From a bacterium BMS3Bbin07 (GTDB lineage: Bacteria; Nitrospirota; Thermodesulfovibrionia; Thermodesulfovibrionales; JdFR-85): DNA of 12,184 bases. Made by a program: the position numbers and the translations under genes. How positions within the stretch are numbered: the first letter of the stretch is position 1; every line of letters starts with the position of its first letter. Of this stretch, positions 1-6,585 are shown piece by piece. The notes under the pieces were generated by a model. That model made no database searches. It worked only from the letters and a program-made list of their open reading frames with translations, and was not told the origin of the DNA. The stretch is from the NCBI GenBank assembly GCA_002898135.1, contig BDTQ01000225.1:1-12184 (forward strand), read 5' to 3'.

Positions 1-84
1 GTAGATATCTGAAAAATCGATGAACTTGAGATTCATATAAATCCTTTAGTGAGTTTTTCGCAGTTTCCACGCTTTTCAAAAAAC

Positions 85-984
85 CTATACCACTCTGAAA
101 GGTACAGGTATGAATGTCAGGATAAAGATAATCAGGGCGATCCAGCCGATATACTTTCTGCTCCGTTCAAGCGGGTCTTCCCAGTAAATAACAGGGGGGT
201 GATTCAGGCCGAGTATGAAGAGCAGGAGTGCCCATATTGCCCATCCTTCCCACAGCAGGTTTTTGAGTCCGGCGATTAAAGGGGAGTATGGGAGGCCGGA
301 AGCCAGGTATATCCCTGATAACCCTGCTACTGCAAGCAGGGTTGTAAGTGTGAAGGATAATCTCTTGTGTCTTTTGTCCCCCAAAAGGGCGTATGCAATA
401 TGTCCGCCGTCGAGTTGACCGATGGGGAGGAGGTTCATGGAGGTTACAAAAAAACCGATCCAGCCGGCAAATGCCACAGGGTTCAGTAGGATATCCTTTC
501 CTTCAGGGGGTACTCCCAGAATCAACCTTGACAGGAGTGTGAAGAGGATAGAGTCTCCGAGGACAATTCCTATCTGACCTGAATAGATAGATACAAACTG
601 TGAGTTATACAGTCCATAGATGGTTACTATAAAGGCAACAATAAAGCCTGCAATCGGGCCTGATGCGCCTATGTCTATAAGGGCCTTCCTGGTGATGATG
701 GGTGATTTCATCTTGATAAAGGCCCCAAAAGTGCCGATTATGGATGGGGCAGGGATAAAGTAGGGCAATGTTGCAGCAGTATGATGTTTTCTGGATGCAA
801 AGTAATGGGAGAGCTCGTGTGTAAGGAGGATGGCCATGAGCGAGACGGAGAATGGAAACCCTTCAATTATCCTGTAAGGTTCTGCAATGATGTTTATTCC
901 TTTCTGCAGGGCCCCTGCAGCAAGGGTGGAAAGAAAGGTAAGAAGAAAGAGAAACAGGTGTAAGCTGAGCTGTCGAATAGTCAT
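85..984 (-). CDS. Site-2-protease-like (M50) membrane metalloprotease
   Basis: This is a 299-residue multi-pass membrane protein of the M50 zinc metallopeptidase family, which cleaves substrates in or near the membrane. The zinc site is visible: HELSH at residues 56-60 supplies His56, Glu57 and His60, and NLLPIGQLDGGH at 184-195 supplies the conserved Asp192. GASGPIAGF at 106-113 is the usual glycine-rich segment between them. Hydrophobic stretches lie near residues 5-25, 44-60, 105-125, 135-155, 168-188, 208-230, 245-262 and 278-296. No PDZ or CBS domain is visible, so it is not an RseP or SpoIVFB type; it resembles the short bacterial/plant EGY-like group. The ATG overlaps the rimO stop as ATGA, so translation is probably coupled. 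It is the last gene of the cluster. The substrate is unknown. Family confidence is high. Confidence 0.9.
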   Translation of the reverse strand: MTIRQLSLHLFLFLLTFLSTLAAGALQKGINIIAEPYRIIEGFPFSVSLMAILLTHELSHYFASRKHHTAATLPYFIPAPSIIGTFGAFIKMKSPIITRKALIDIGASGPIAGFIVAFIVTIYGLYNSQFVSIYSGQIGIVLGDSILFTLLSRLILGVPPEGKDILLNPVAFAGWIGFFVTSMNLLPIGQLDGGHIAYALLGDKRHKRLSFTLTTLLAVAGLSGIYLASGLPYSPLIAGLKNLLWEGWAIWALLLFILGLNHPPVIYWEDPLERSRKYIGWIALIIFILTFIPVPFRVV

Positions 985-2264
985 ACCAATTCACCATTCA
1001 GGTCGTAATCATAGGCCTCTGTAATCCTGACGTTTATAAAATCACCCACTTCAACTATGTTGTTAACCGGATTTACAATCACCATGCCGTCAATCTCGGG
1101 CGCCTGCCCCTCATAACGGCAGAGCGCTATGCCGTCAGTGACCTCATCAACAAGCACCCTGACAACACTGTTCAGCATTGCCCGGTTTTTCTCAAGCGAA
1201 ATACCGGCCTGCAACATCATCAGTTCATGGTAGCGGCGTTCTTTTTCCTTATCTGGAATATTGTCTCCCAGATTATAGGCCGCTGTTCCGTCCTCCCTTG
1301 AATAGGTGAAGGCTCCCAGCCTTTCAAATTCCATCTCCCGTATAAAATTCAGGAGTGCTGTGAACTCTTCATCACTTTCAGTGGGGAAGCCCAAAATGAA
1401 GGATGTCCTGAGGGTGACGTCCGGAATCTTTTTTCTGATATTATTGATAAGTGCAGTATATGTATTCCTGGAGCCATTCCTCTTCATTAACCCCAGCACC
1501 CTGTCTTCAGTATGTTGTAAAGGGATATCAAGGTACTTGCAGACCTTCTCATTTCCTGAGATGGTTGCTATCAACTTTTCATCTATAGCCGTGGGATACA
1601 TGTAGAGGAGCCGCAGCCAGAAGTTACCCGGGAGAGAAGTAATCTCTTCAATGAGCGCACACAGGCCGTATCCCGTGAACTCCCTGCCATAGGATGTTAT
1701 GTCCTGTGCAACGAGTATCAGTTCCCTTGTGCCGGAATTGATTAATTCCTCTGCCCTTTGCACTATGCTGTCCGGAGAGAGACTATTGAAGCGTCCCCTT
1801 ATTCCGGGAATGGCGCAGAAGCTGCAACCCCTGTTACAGCCATCGGCAATCTTCAGATAGGCGTAAGAGCCTGGGTTGCGGGTTGCGGGTTCCGTGTTGC
1901 GGGTTCCGGAAGTCTCTGTTTCAAGGAAAGCAAGAACCTCTTCGTGACTGTTGACACCGAAGAATGCATCCACCTCCGGCAGCTCCCTCTTCAACTCTTC
2001 CATGTACCTCTGTGCAAGGCAGCCGAAGACTACAACCTTCTGCCCGTTACTCTTTCCTGATACAATATCGAGTATCTCCTCTATAGACTCATCTTTTGCA
2101 GCCTGGATAAATCCGCAGGTGTTTATCAGAACAGTGTCTGCCTCTCCTGCATCATTGACATGGCAAAACCCGCGGCCGGTCAGCAATGAGAGGAGGGTTT
2201 CGGAATCAACCCTGTTTTTGGGACAGCCAAGCGTGAGGATATGAAAGTTTCCCGTGAGGCCCAC
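981..2264 (-). CDS. rimO: Ribosomal protein S12 methylthiotransferase RimO
   Basis: This is a 427-residue radical-SAM methylthiotransferase, which in the family methylthiolates an aspartate of ribosomal protein S12. The N-terminal MTTase domain has cluster cysteines Cys14, Cys50 and Cys82. The radical SAM motif CNRGCSFC gives Cys143, Cys147 and Cys150. The segment YSREDGTAA near 321-329 is typical of RimO rather than MiaB, and residues about 363-427 form a TRAM domain. The start is GTG at 2264-2262, overlapping the nadA stop (TAGTG); no in-frame ATG lies near, and the sequence just after (FHILTLGCPKN) fits the family start. The stop overlaps the next gene's ATG. Oddity: residues about 118-132, between the two domains, are encoded by a heptanucleotide repeat array (1873-1907). 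All catalytic residues are intact, so the gene looks functional. Confidence 0.96.
   Translation of the reverse strand: MGLTGNFHILTLGCPKNRVDSETLLSLLTGRGFCHVNDAGEADTVLINTCGFIQAAKDESIEEILDIVSGKSNGQKVVVFGCLAQRYMEELKRELPEVDAFFGVNSHEEVLAFLETETSGTRNTEPATRNPGSYAYLKIADGCNRGCSFCAIPGIRGRFNSLSPDSIVQRAEELINSGTRELILVAQDITSYGREFTGYGLCALIEEITSLPGNFWLRLLYMYPTAIDEKLIATISGNEKVCKYLDIPLQHTEDRVLGLMKRNGSRNTYTALINNIRKKIPDVTLRTSFILGFPTESDEEFTALLNFIREMEFERLGAFTYSREDGTAAYNLGDNIPDKEKERRYHELMMLQAGISLEKNRAMLNSVVRVLVDEVTDGIALCRYEGQAPEIDGMVIVNPVNNIVEVGDFINVRITEAYDYDLNGELV
1873..1907. repeat. Five tandem heptanucleotide repeats inside rimO
   Basis: The plus strand reads five consecutive 7-mers: GGGTTGC, GGGTTGC, GGGTTCC, GTGTTGC, GGGTTCC. 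On the coding strand they encode Thr, Arg, Asn and Pro-rich residues within rimO residues about 118-132, in the linker between the MTTase and radical SAM domains. Because 7 is not a multiple of 3, gain or loss of one or two units would shift the frame; the present array keeps the frame open. It looks like a dispersed microrepeat tolerated in a flexible linker. Confidence 0.85.
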
Positions 2265-3250
2265 TACTTTATCTCTAACATCCGGTCAAGTGCCTTTTTT
2301 GCCCCTAACCTTATGTCCTCCGGTACCTTTATGATATGCGTCAGCTCTTTCAGGGCCCGGAGAATGCTTGACAGACGGGTTTTTTTCATGTTCGGGCAGA
2401 TCATATCCTTCCTGAGGGGGTAAAAAATCTTGTCCGGATTTTCCTTTCCGAGTCTGTACATCAGCCCTATCTCTGTGCCGACCACAAACTCGGTTGCATC
2501 CGAGGACTTTGCGAACCTCAGCATTCCCGACGTACTCGTTACATGGTCGGCAAGTTCGAGCACTTCGAGGCGGCACTCGGGATGGGCCATTAACAGGGCA
2601 TTCGGATATAGTTTTCTTGCCTTCCTGACATCCTCAACGCTCACCCTGTCGTGGACATGGCAGAAGCCGTCCCAGGCGATTATCTTTTTGTCTGTGTTCT
2701 TTGCAGCCCAGGCAGAGAGGTTTCTGTCGGGGATGCAGATTACCTCTTTGTCAGGGAGGGATTCTATTACCTTTACGACATTGGCCGATGTGCAGCAGAT
2801 GTCACTTTCCGCCTTCACGTCTGCCGTGGTGTTTACGTAAGTGACAACCGGCACCCCCGGATGCTGTGCCTTTATATCTCTCAGCGTGAAGTCATGTGGA
2901 AAGACAAATGTCGGCTGTTCATCATAGCCTGGAAATGTCTTCCAGACCTTTCTTTCACCACTTACCCTGACCATATCTGCCATCGGGCAATTGGCCTCCA
3001 GCTCAGGCAGGAGTACGGTCTTGTCCGGTGAGAGGACAGAGGCGCTCTCAGCCATGAAGTTTACGCCGCAGAAGACTATTACATCGCAGTCAACACCTGC
3101 TGCCTTGCGGGAGAGCTCAAGCGAGTCGCCGGTAAAGTCTGCAATCTCCTGTACCTCGTCTCTCTGGTAGTTGTGAGAAAGGATGATGGCCCGTCGCTCT
3201 TCTTTAAGCCTTAAAATCTCTTCTGTAATCTTCTTCTGTTCGTCTTCCAT
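2264..3250 (-). CDS. nadA: Quinolinate synthase NadA
   Basis: This is a 328-residue quinolinate synthase. It condenses iminoaspartate with dihydroxyacetone phosphate to give quinolinate in de novo NAD synthesis, in the cytoplasm, using one [4Fe-4S] cluster. By position against E. coli NadA as I recall it, the cluster cysteines are Cys88 (EANC), Cys197 (WDGFC followed by HVHD) and Cys285 (CPNMK). Other family segments are LSHNYQRDEVQ at 25-35, GDSLELSR at 41-48, YVNT at 138-141 and STSGM at 239-243. The Cys88-Cys197 spacing is about 20 residues longer than in E. coli, from an insert near residues 97-120. The ATG at 3250 has no clear Shine-Dalgarno; a TATAAT lies 11 bp upstream (3262-3267). nadB and nadC are not in the window. 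The gene sits 29 bp after the lytic transglycosylase and touches rimO. Confidence 0.96.
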   Translation of the reverse strand: MEDEQKKITEEILRLKEERRAIILSHNYQRDEVQEIADFTGDSLELSRKAAGVDCDVIVFCGVNFMAESASVLSPDKTVLLPELEANCPMADMVRVSGERKVWKTFPGYDEQPTFVFPHDFTLRDIKAQHPGVPVVTYVNTTADVKAESDICCTSANVVKVIESLPDKEVICIPDRNLSAWAAKNTDKKIIAWDGFCHVHDRVSVEDVRKARKLYPNALLMAHPECRLEVLELADHVTSTSGMLRFAKSSDATEFVVGTEIGLMYRLGKENPDKIFYPLRKDMICPNMKKTRLSSILRALKELTHIIKVPEDIRLGAKKALDRMLEIK

Positions 3251-3279
3251 AATGTAGGGGAATTATAAACCATTGAAAT

Positions 3280-3999
3280 CTAAAATGACGAGAGTCCTTT
3301 CAGATATACCGGTGTATTTGTATAAAGTGTATGGCCGTTTTTTAAGACAACCTTATAAATGTGCTCATTCCGTTTCCTGTTGTTCTGTTGGCTACTCTTT
3401 AACGGTCTTCCGTTATCACTGTTAAATTGAAACAGGATATCCTGTACGTATAGCAGAGTTTCGGTGTAGGGGGGGACGGAACCGTAACGTTTTACTACTG
3501 AAGGGCCTGCATTGTATGCGGCGAGAGCGAGCTTGATATCGCCAAACCTGTCCACAAGACGTTTAAGATACTTTACCCCGCCCTCTATGTTTTCCTCAGG
3601 GTCATAAGGGTTTCCGACACCCATATCCATGGCGGTATCAGGCATGAGCTGCATCAGGCCTATTGCGCCGCGACTTGATACAGCACGTGGATTCCATCCG
3701 GATTCAATCTCTATCACCGCCTTCACGAGATCGGGATCAAGTGCGTATCTCTTTGCAGTTTTTTCTGCAAGCACCTTGTAGCTTTCAAGGGAATTATCAC
3801 TGCTGTAAGTAGTGGTATTATTAGCTGAAGGAGTGACGGGTTCTTTTTTCTCTTTAATTATTAACTCTGCATCTTTTTGTACGGGCGTATTTGTGAAATG
3901 TTCATTCCCTTCAGCATCAACATATTTATATATTTCTGAATATGCTGATAGGGGAAGGAACAAGATAAATACGGTTAAATAAATCGAGAATCGAAGCAT
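3280..3999 (-). CDS. Secreted lytic transglycosylase (SLT domain) with DUF4124 motif
   Basis: This 239-residue protein is predicted to cleave peptidoglycan glycan strands in the periplasm. Residues 1-21 look like a signal peptide ending SAYS. Residues 23-40 are a DUF4124-type motif (IYKYVD ... TNTPV). An SLT/goose-lysozyme-like domain spans about 70-185, with the catalytic Glu99 in IEIES, GLMQLMP at 114-120 and AAYNAGP at 160-166. Residues 214-231 repeat the DUF4124 pattern (IYKVVL ... TNTPV), which is unusual. Two starts are possible: ATG at 4014 (5 residues longer) and ATG at 3999. I prefer 3999, because a TTGACT-N17-TATATT promoter ends 5 bp before it and would place the transcript start at or next to that codon, leaving the 4014 codon outside the mRNA. 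The gene heads the nadA-rimO-M50 cluster. Confidence 0.9.
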   Translation of the reverse strand: MLRFSIYLTVFILFLPLSAYSEIYKYVDAEGNEHFTNTPVQKDAELIIKEKKEPVTPSANNTTTYSSDNSLESYKVLAEKTAKRYALDPDLVKAVIEIESGWNPRAVSSRGAIGLMQLMPDTAMDMGVGNPYDPEENIEGGVKYLKRLVDRFGDIKLALAAYNAGPSVVKRYGSVPPYTETLLYVQDILFQFNSDNGRPLKSSQQNNRKRNEHIYKVVLKNGHTLYTNTPVYLKGLSSF

Positions 4000-4004
4000 A
4001 CAAA

Positions 4005-4033
4005 AATATAACATTTACAGGGAGTTAAGTCAA
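4005..4033 (-). promoter_or_regulatory. Sigma70-type promoter for the lytic transglycosylase cluster
   Basis: On the minus strand there is TTGACT (4028-4033), a 17-bp spacer, then TATATT (4005-4010). Both hexamers match the housekeeping consensus at 5 of 6 positions with ideal spacing. The -10 ends only 5 bp before the ATG at 3999, so the transcript would be leaderless or nearly so. No Shine-Dalgarno precedes either candidate ATG, which agrees with this. Confidence 0.6.
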
Positions 4034-4089
4034 CCATTCCGTCACTTTTCGTTGTTTTTTCAGGGGGGCAGAAGAGGTCGGGGTTATAT

Positions 4090-4121
4090 TTCACCGCAGA
4101 GGGTTTGGTCTCTGCGGTGAA
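4090..4121 (-). terminator. Stem-loop after the tusA-like gene
   Basis: A perfect 12-bp stem (TTCACCGCAGAG at 4090-4101 with CTCTGCGGTGAA at 4110-4121) encloses an 8-nt loop, 9 bp beyond the stop of the tusA-like gene. The U-tract following it on the minus strand is poor (AUAUAACC), so termination may be weak or factor-assisted. The CCGCAGAG arm also resembles a dispersed intergenic repeat, so a repeat origin is an alternative. Confidence 0.5.
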
Positions 4122-4130
4122 GAGATACAG

Positions 4131-4367
4131 CTATTTTTTCCTTATAAAAAAGGATATTACGCCACCGTCTTCCCTGGTATCCACGAGTTCGTGTCCAAGT
4201 CTGTTGAGCAGTGCCGGGATATCCGACTTTGATCCCGGATCAGTGGCTACAACTTCGAGAACCTGTCCGGCCTGGATGCCGTCGAGTGCCTTTTTTGTCT
4301 TGAGTACAGGCATGGGACAGTTCAATCCCTTTGTGTCAAGTACCTGATCAGCTTTTATCTCAGGCAT
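4131..4367 (-). CDS. TusA/SirA-family sulfur carrier protein
   Basis: This is a 78-residue cytoplasmic protein of the TusA family (IF3-C-like fold), whose members carry persulfide sulfur on a conserved cysteine. The motif LDTKGLNCPMP runs over residues 10-20, with Cys17 as the only cysteine and the expected carrier residue. The family's basic helix (KTKKALDGI) follows, and the length is normal. The ATG at 4367 is preceded by a near-ideal Shine-Dalgarno, AAGGAGG at 4374-4380 on the minus strand. No sulfurtransferase partner (such as TusBCD, rhodanese, DsrE or YeeE) is beside it, so tRNA thiolation versus sulfur metabolism cannot be decided here. The 131-bp gap to the transglycosylase holds a stem-loop and a promoter, so the gene is probably transcribed alone. 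Confidence 0.9.
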   Translation of the reverse strand: MPEIKADQVLDTKGLNCPMPVLKTKKALDGIQAGQVLEVVATDPGSKSDIPALLNRLGHELVDTREDGGVISFFIRKK

Positions 4368-4433
4368 GGGAAACCTCCTTTACCGAATTGATAGCTGAAG
4401 CAAAAGTCCAGCTCGTCAAGTATGTTCTAAACT

Positions 4434-4507
4434 ATTTAACTATATTTGCCCCTGAAATGTCAAATTATTAACCCGGCAACTATTCAGAGAGACATGCTCA
4501 TTTGCAA
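4434..4507 (-). promoter_or_regulatory. Candidate promoters for the tusA-like gene
   Basis: Two overlapping candidates read toward the tusA-like gene. One is TTGACA (4458-4463) with an 18-bp spacer to TTAAAT (4434-4439), lying just outside element A. The other is TTGCAA (4502-4507) with a 17-bp spacer to AATAGT (4479-4484), inside the end of element A. The corresponding site in element B is TTGCTA-N16-AATAAT. Neither is a strong match overall. Confidence 0.35.
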
Positions 4508-4706
4508 TATCAACCGGTTAACCAGTAAATACCTGCTCTTTACACACCCCCTGCCCCCTCTTTTTAGAGAGGAGTTATACATTCCCTTTTTACCTCTCTG
4601 TCGCTCCTTCCGGTATGAGCAGGAATGACTCAAACTTTTCCCCTCTATCAAGAGGGGATTAAGGGGTGTGTTCCTTTAACTCTGTTTTTATTTGCCGGTT
4701 TAATAA
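4465..4706. mobile_element. MITE-like element, copy A
   Basis: This 242-bp noncoding element is bounded by a 15-bp inverted repeat with 14 matches: TTATTAACCCGGCAA at 4465-4479 and the complement of TTATTAAACCGGCAA at 4692-4706. Inside is a second imperfect inverted pair, CACACCCC-type arms at 4543-4572 and 4640-4670, each able to form its own hairpin (for example CCCCTCT-ATCA-AGAGGGG at 4640-4657). The centre, about 4575-4637, is not repeated. It carries no credible ORF, so it would be non-autonomous. Copy B is in inverted orientation about 1.9 kb away. Together with 4368-4464 and 4707-4789 it fills the gap between the tusA-like and GYD genes. Confidence 0.75.
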
Positions 4707-4736
4707 AAGGTTCTTCGATGTTTCTGTAGAGAAATA

Positions 4737-4753
4737 AATGCCCCGAAGGCATT
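4737..4753 (-). terminator. Hairpin downstream of the GYD gene
   Basis: Minus-strand AATGCC and GGCATT (4748-4753 and 4737-4742) form a 6-bp stem around TTCGG, a stable UUCG-type loop, followed by TTATTTCT. It lies about 37 bp after the GYD stop. The stem is short and the U-tract interrupted, so this is a moderate terminator call. Confidence 0.45.
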
Positions 4754-4789
4754 CGGTGAGGCACAAGGGTAAGGGAAGGGGGCAGTTTA

Positions 4790-5074
4790 TTACTTCATTT
4801 TCCTTATCAGTTCCTCTACAGGAATGGCAGCCATACTGTGAAGTTGAACTGTACCCCTTGAGCCTATTTCCGCAGACATCTTCATTATGGTTTCATTATC
4901 AGGTGCTTCAACGATATTTACAAAGTCGTAAGCTCCAAGCACGGCAAACTGTTCCTTAACCTTTACTCCCATGGCTTCCAGCTCCTTGTTTACTTCTAAA
5001 ACTCGTTCAGGCTTTTCCTTGAGGGTTTTCCTGCCCTCGTCTGTAAGGGTACTCAGAATCACATAGTAACCCAT
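4790..5074 (-). CDS. GYD-domain protein
   Basis: This is a 94-residue small soluble protein of the GYD family, named for a Gly-Tyr-Asp signature; here GAYD lies at residues 47-50, followed by FVNIVEAPD. The pattern of an N-terminal beta strand (YYVILSTL), a helix around 14-35, strands around 40-56, a helix 60-71 and a final strand suggests a ferredoxin-like dimeric alpha/beta fold. The biochemical role of the family is not established and I do not assign one. The ATG at 5074 has a clear Shine-Dalgarno (AAGGAGGAG on the minus strand, 5079-5087). It diverges from the DUF401 gene and is followed by a hairpin at 4737-4753. Confidence 0.88.
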   Translation of the reverse strand: MGYYVILSTLTDEGRKTLKEKPERVLEVNKELEAMGVKVKEQFAVLGAYDFVNIVEAPDNETIMKMSAEIGSRGTVQLHSMAAIPVEELIRKMK

Positions 5075-5191
5075 GTACTCCTCCTTGATTTATGCCTAAA
5101 ATTATGCCCCCTTCCTTAAATACTATTCTACAGGATTTGTTCAGCTATAGGAAGTTATTAAAGAGGCTTTCCGGATTTTTGGGGATAATGC

Positions 5192-5331
5192 AACCACAGA
5201 GACACAGAGGCACGGAGAAGGCTGTATTCTATAATGAAGAAGTAACAGACAGGATTATAGTGTTGCTTTTGAAGTCCTCAAGATTTTGGCTCAGTCTGAT
5301 ATAAACTCTGTGACTCTGTGTCTCTGTGGTT
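5192..5331. repeat. 140-bp CCACAGAG-type inverted repeat
   Basis: Terminal arms of 26 bp at 5192-5217 (starting AACCACAGAGACACAGAG) and 5306-5331 (ending CTCTGTGTCTCTGTGGTT) match at 24 of 26 positions as an inverted repeat. The central 88 bp are unique and noncoding. Such CCACAGAGACACAGAG blocks are known to me as dispersed short repeats in many environmental bacterial genomes. It lies in the 329-bp gap between the divergent GYD and DUF401 genes; the rest of that gap holds only their start signals. Confidence 0.8.
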
Positions 5332-5386
5332 AAATGAAGCCCTTTTTACTGAGAATGGGTACCCGGAAAATGAATACAATACTTTC

Positions 5387-5395
5387 TGGTATAAT
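5387..5395 (+). promoter_or_regulatory. Extended -10 promoter of the DUF401 gene
   Basis: TG at 5387-5388, one base, then a perfect TATAAT at 5390-5395 make an extended -10 element; no good -35 is seen. The hexamer ends 8 bp before the ATG at 5404, so transcription would begin about 2 bases before the start codon. There is no Shine-Dalgarno, which fits a leaderless transcript. Confidence 0.6.
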
Positions 5396-5403
5396 TAATT
5401 TCC

Positions 5404-6585
5404 ATGTTTGACCTGGTCCGTTTGGCAATAGCATTTGCGCTCATCCTCTTTCTACTCAGGCGGAAGTGGAACGTTGGCTATGTGTTGTTGACAGGTTCAG
5501 GTGCACTTGCCGTGCTCTATCTCATGAAGCTGTCAAGCCTGTTTCTGGTTGTTAGAAATGCACTCACTGCAGGCATTACAATAAAGCTCCTTATTGCCCT
5601 CACCTTTATCAGGATTTTTGAGTTTATCCTCCGGGATAAGGCCATCCTTGCAAAGATGATGGAGTCGATGAAGGGGCTTTTCCGCAACAAGAAGGCAGTG
5701 GTCATATCCATGCCGCTTCTGATAGGGATGCTCCCGTCTGTAGGCGGTGCATACTTCTCTGCGCCCATGGTGGATGAGGCAACGAGGGACCTCTCGATTT
5801 CACCGGAGGAAAAGGCCTTTGCCAACTACTGGTTCAGGCACCCATGGGAGTTTATTTTGCCGCTGTATCCGGGCATCATACTTGCTTCAGTTCTGACCTC
5901 CATTGAGGTGAGGACCTTTATAATACTTAACCTCTCCTATGCGATAACGATGTTTCTGATCGGTCTCCGGGGCCTCAAGGGGATCAGTGGGAGTTATAAA
6001 GTGCTGAAAAATGTTTCCCGTAAGGGACTCTGGAGCTTTCTGCCGATTGTAATCCTCCTCGGGCTCGTGATAATATGGCAGATGGAGCTCCATGTTGCCC
6101 TTGTAATCCTTGTCCTGATGTTAATGATTTATTTCAGGTATTCACCGGGAAAAGCTGTTGAGGCATTCAGGTATGGTTTTTCAGGGGATGTCGTGGTGCT
6201 TATCATCGGGGTGATGTTCTTTAAGGAAGCGCTTGAGGTCTCCGGTGCAGTGGGTAATATCAGCCTGTTTTTTCATGACAATAATATCCCCATGATGCCC
6301 ATACTTTTTTTTCTGCCGTTTCTGACAGGTGTGCTGACAGGGGTTACAGTCGGATTTGTAGGCAGCACGTTCCCCTTGATAATGAGCCTGACAGGCAGTG
6401 ATCCCCATGCCTTTACCCTTGCCTTTGCATCCGGGTTTATCGGGGTACTGCTTTCACCGGTGCATGTATGTCTTATTCTTACAAAGGAGTATTTTAAGGC
6501 TGATATGTGGGGGATATATAAAAAGACCCTGCCTGCAGCCGGTGCGGTGATGATAGTGGCTGTGCTGGAGTTTTTAGTTATATAA
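5404..6585 (+). CDS. DUF401-family integral membrane protein
   Basis: This is a 393-residue, very hydrophobic protein with about 10-11 membrane segments, matching the DUF401 family of putative permeases. Conserved-looking segments are LPSVGGAYFSAPMVDEA at 110-126 and GVTVGFVGSTFPLI at 313-326, followed by SPVHVCLILTKEYF at 351-364. The two glycine/proline-rich loops, one in each half, suggest a two-fold pseudo-symmetric transporter in the style of the ion-transporter superfamily; this is inference. The substrate is unknown. The start ATG has no ribosome binding site but sits 8 bp after an extended -10 promoter. The stop TAA at 6583-6585 coincides with the outer repeat of element B. The next gene on the same strand encodes a solute-binding protein, but DUF401 proteins are not known ABC permeases. 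Confidence 0.85.
   Translation: MFDLVRLAIAFALILFLLRRKWNVGYVLLTGSGALAVLYLMKLSSLFLVVRNALTAGITIKLLIALTFIRIFEFILRDKAILAKMMESMKGLFRNKKAVVISMPLLIGMLPSVGGAYFSAPMVDEATRDLSISPEEKAFANYWFRHPWEFILPLYPGIILASVLTSIEVRTFIILNLSYAITMFLIGLRGLKGISGSYKVLKNVSRKGLWSFLPIVILLGLVIIWQMELHVALVILVLMLMIYFRYSPGKAVEAFRYGFSGDVVVLIIGVMFFKEALEVSGAVGNISLFFHDNNIPMMPILFFLPFLTGVLTGVTVGFVGSTFPLIMSLTGSDPHAFTLAFASGFIGVLLSPVHVCLILTKEYFKADMWGIYKKTLPAAGAVMIVAVLEFLVI

Noticed and set aside
1..84. Possible terminator or gene start downstream of the M50 gene
   Set aside because: I see no convincing stem-loop, ribosome binding site or coding start in this short flank.
1873..1907. Short tandem repeats as a possible CRISPR or minisatellite array
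   Set aside because: Units are 7 bp without spacers and lie in frame within rimO; no repeat-spacer structure exists.
4446..4628. 60-codon plus-strand ORF inside element A
   Set aside because: It spans the repeat's hairpin arms and is not preserved in copy B, so it is not evidence for an encoded transposase.
5092..5304. 70-codon plus-strand ORF in the GYD-DUF401 gap
   Set aside because: It runs through the CCACAGAG inverted repeat, ends at its edge, and has no ribosome binding site or family resemblance.
4707..6582. Composite transposon bounded by elements A and B
   Set aside because: No transposase is encoded inside, the copies are short and diverged, and no target duplication is evident at the outer borders; kept only as a question within the element finding.
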